Positions 12,217 through 12,253 of a stretch of 12,253 nt of DNA are shown in pieces (the stretch's first letter is position 1; every line of letters begins with the position of its first letter). The notes below the pieces were generated by a model. It did not search any database. It was not told the origin of the DNA and was given only the letters and a program-made list of their open reading frames with translations. The stretch is from Candidatus Limnocylindrales bacterium. GTDB taxonomy: Bacteria; Chloroflexota; Limnocylindria; Limnocylindrales; CSP1-4. The DNA lies in assembly GCA_031292335.1 (NCBI GenBank), contig JARLHH010000137.1:1-12253 (forward strand), in the 5' to 3' direction. The position numbers and the translations under genes are program-made.

Positions 12217-12253
12217 CCTCGGCCGGCGCCGCTGCCTTCCGGGCTGCCCGGCG
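12209..12253 (-). CDS. C-terminal tail of an upstream gene, cut by the window edge
   Basis: The minus-strand frame is open from the right edge to TGA 12211-12209 and encodes RRAARKAAAPAEGA. A basic Ala/Lys tail like this is seen at the ends of topoisomerase I and some other nucleic-acid enzymes. Thymidylate kinase would also be a common holB neighbour. The fragment is too short to choose. Its stop overlaps the holB GTG by 8 bases, which suggests one operon. Confidence 0.35.
   Translation of the reverse strand, partial: RRAARKAAAPAEGA

Overview
The window is GC-rich throughout (roughly 70%), densely packed, and free of rRNA, tRNA, insertion sequences and CRISPR. Gene content suggests a high-GC Gram-positive-like lineage, either Chloroflexota (Limnocylindria/Ellin6529-type) or Actinomycetota. 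The clues are an EXLDI-motif protein beside a DrrAB-type exporter, a multidrug ABC exporter with the Met/Gly-rich N-terminus and nucleotide-domain insert I associate with those phyla, and three starts with a TANNNT box exactly 7 nt upstream (leaderless mRNAs). This taxonomy is inference; no marker gene is complete enough to settle it.

Layout, left to right. Bases 1-45 hold the last 14 codons of a plus-strand gene, perhaps a redoxin. A candidate promoter (74-102) then precedes a two-gene unit: a six-Asp-box beta-propeller protein (170-1261) and an 87-residue MoaD/ThiS-type ubiquitin-like protein ending in Gly-Gly (1279-1542). An AT-rich promoter/operator island (1603-1632) leads into the EXLDI protein (1674-2183), whose N-terminus reads as a ribbon-helix-helix DNA-binding domain. 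After a hairpin comes a DrrA/DrrB-type exporter (2373-4168, ATGA overlap). Next are a VapBC-type toxin-antitoxin pair (4283-4940), a spacer with a degenerate direct-repeat ladder (about 4945-5021), a polytopic membrane protein of unknown function with invariant-looking polar motifs (5100-6146), and a type IV-like ABC exporter half-transporter (6324-8258). A 31-codon leader ORF overlaps the start of that exporter by four bases.

The right third is on the minus strand and converges on the exporter at 8259-8309. It contains two units. Reading leftward from the right edge, the first has the tail of an upstream gene, the DNA polymerase III delta-prime subunit (holB), an acylphosphatase 2 nt later, and a small helical protein. 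The second has a 111-residue helical protein (leaderless GTG), a 225-residue protein that I read as a PD-(D/E)XK nuclease fold, and an acyl-ACP thioesterase-like double-hotdog protein. These three are separated by 2 nt and by an ATGA overlap.

Functional themes: efflux (two ABC exporters, one probably controlled by the EXLDI protein), a toxin-antitoxin module, replication housekeeping (delta-prime), and two under-described linkages. These are the propeller plus sulfur-carrier-like pair, and the helical protein plus putative nuclease plus thioesterase operon. No gene-free stretch exceeds about 190 bases.
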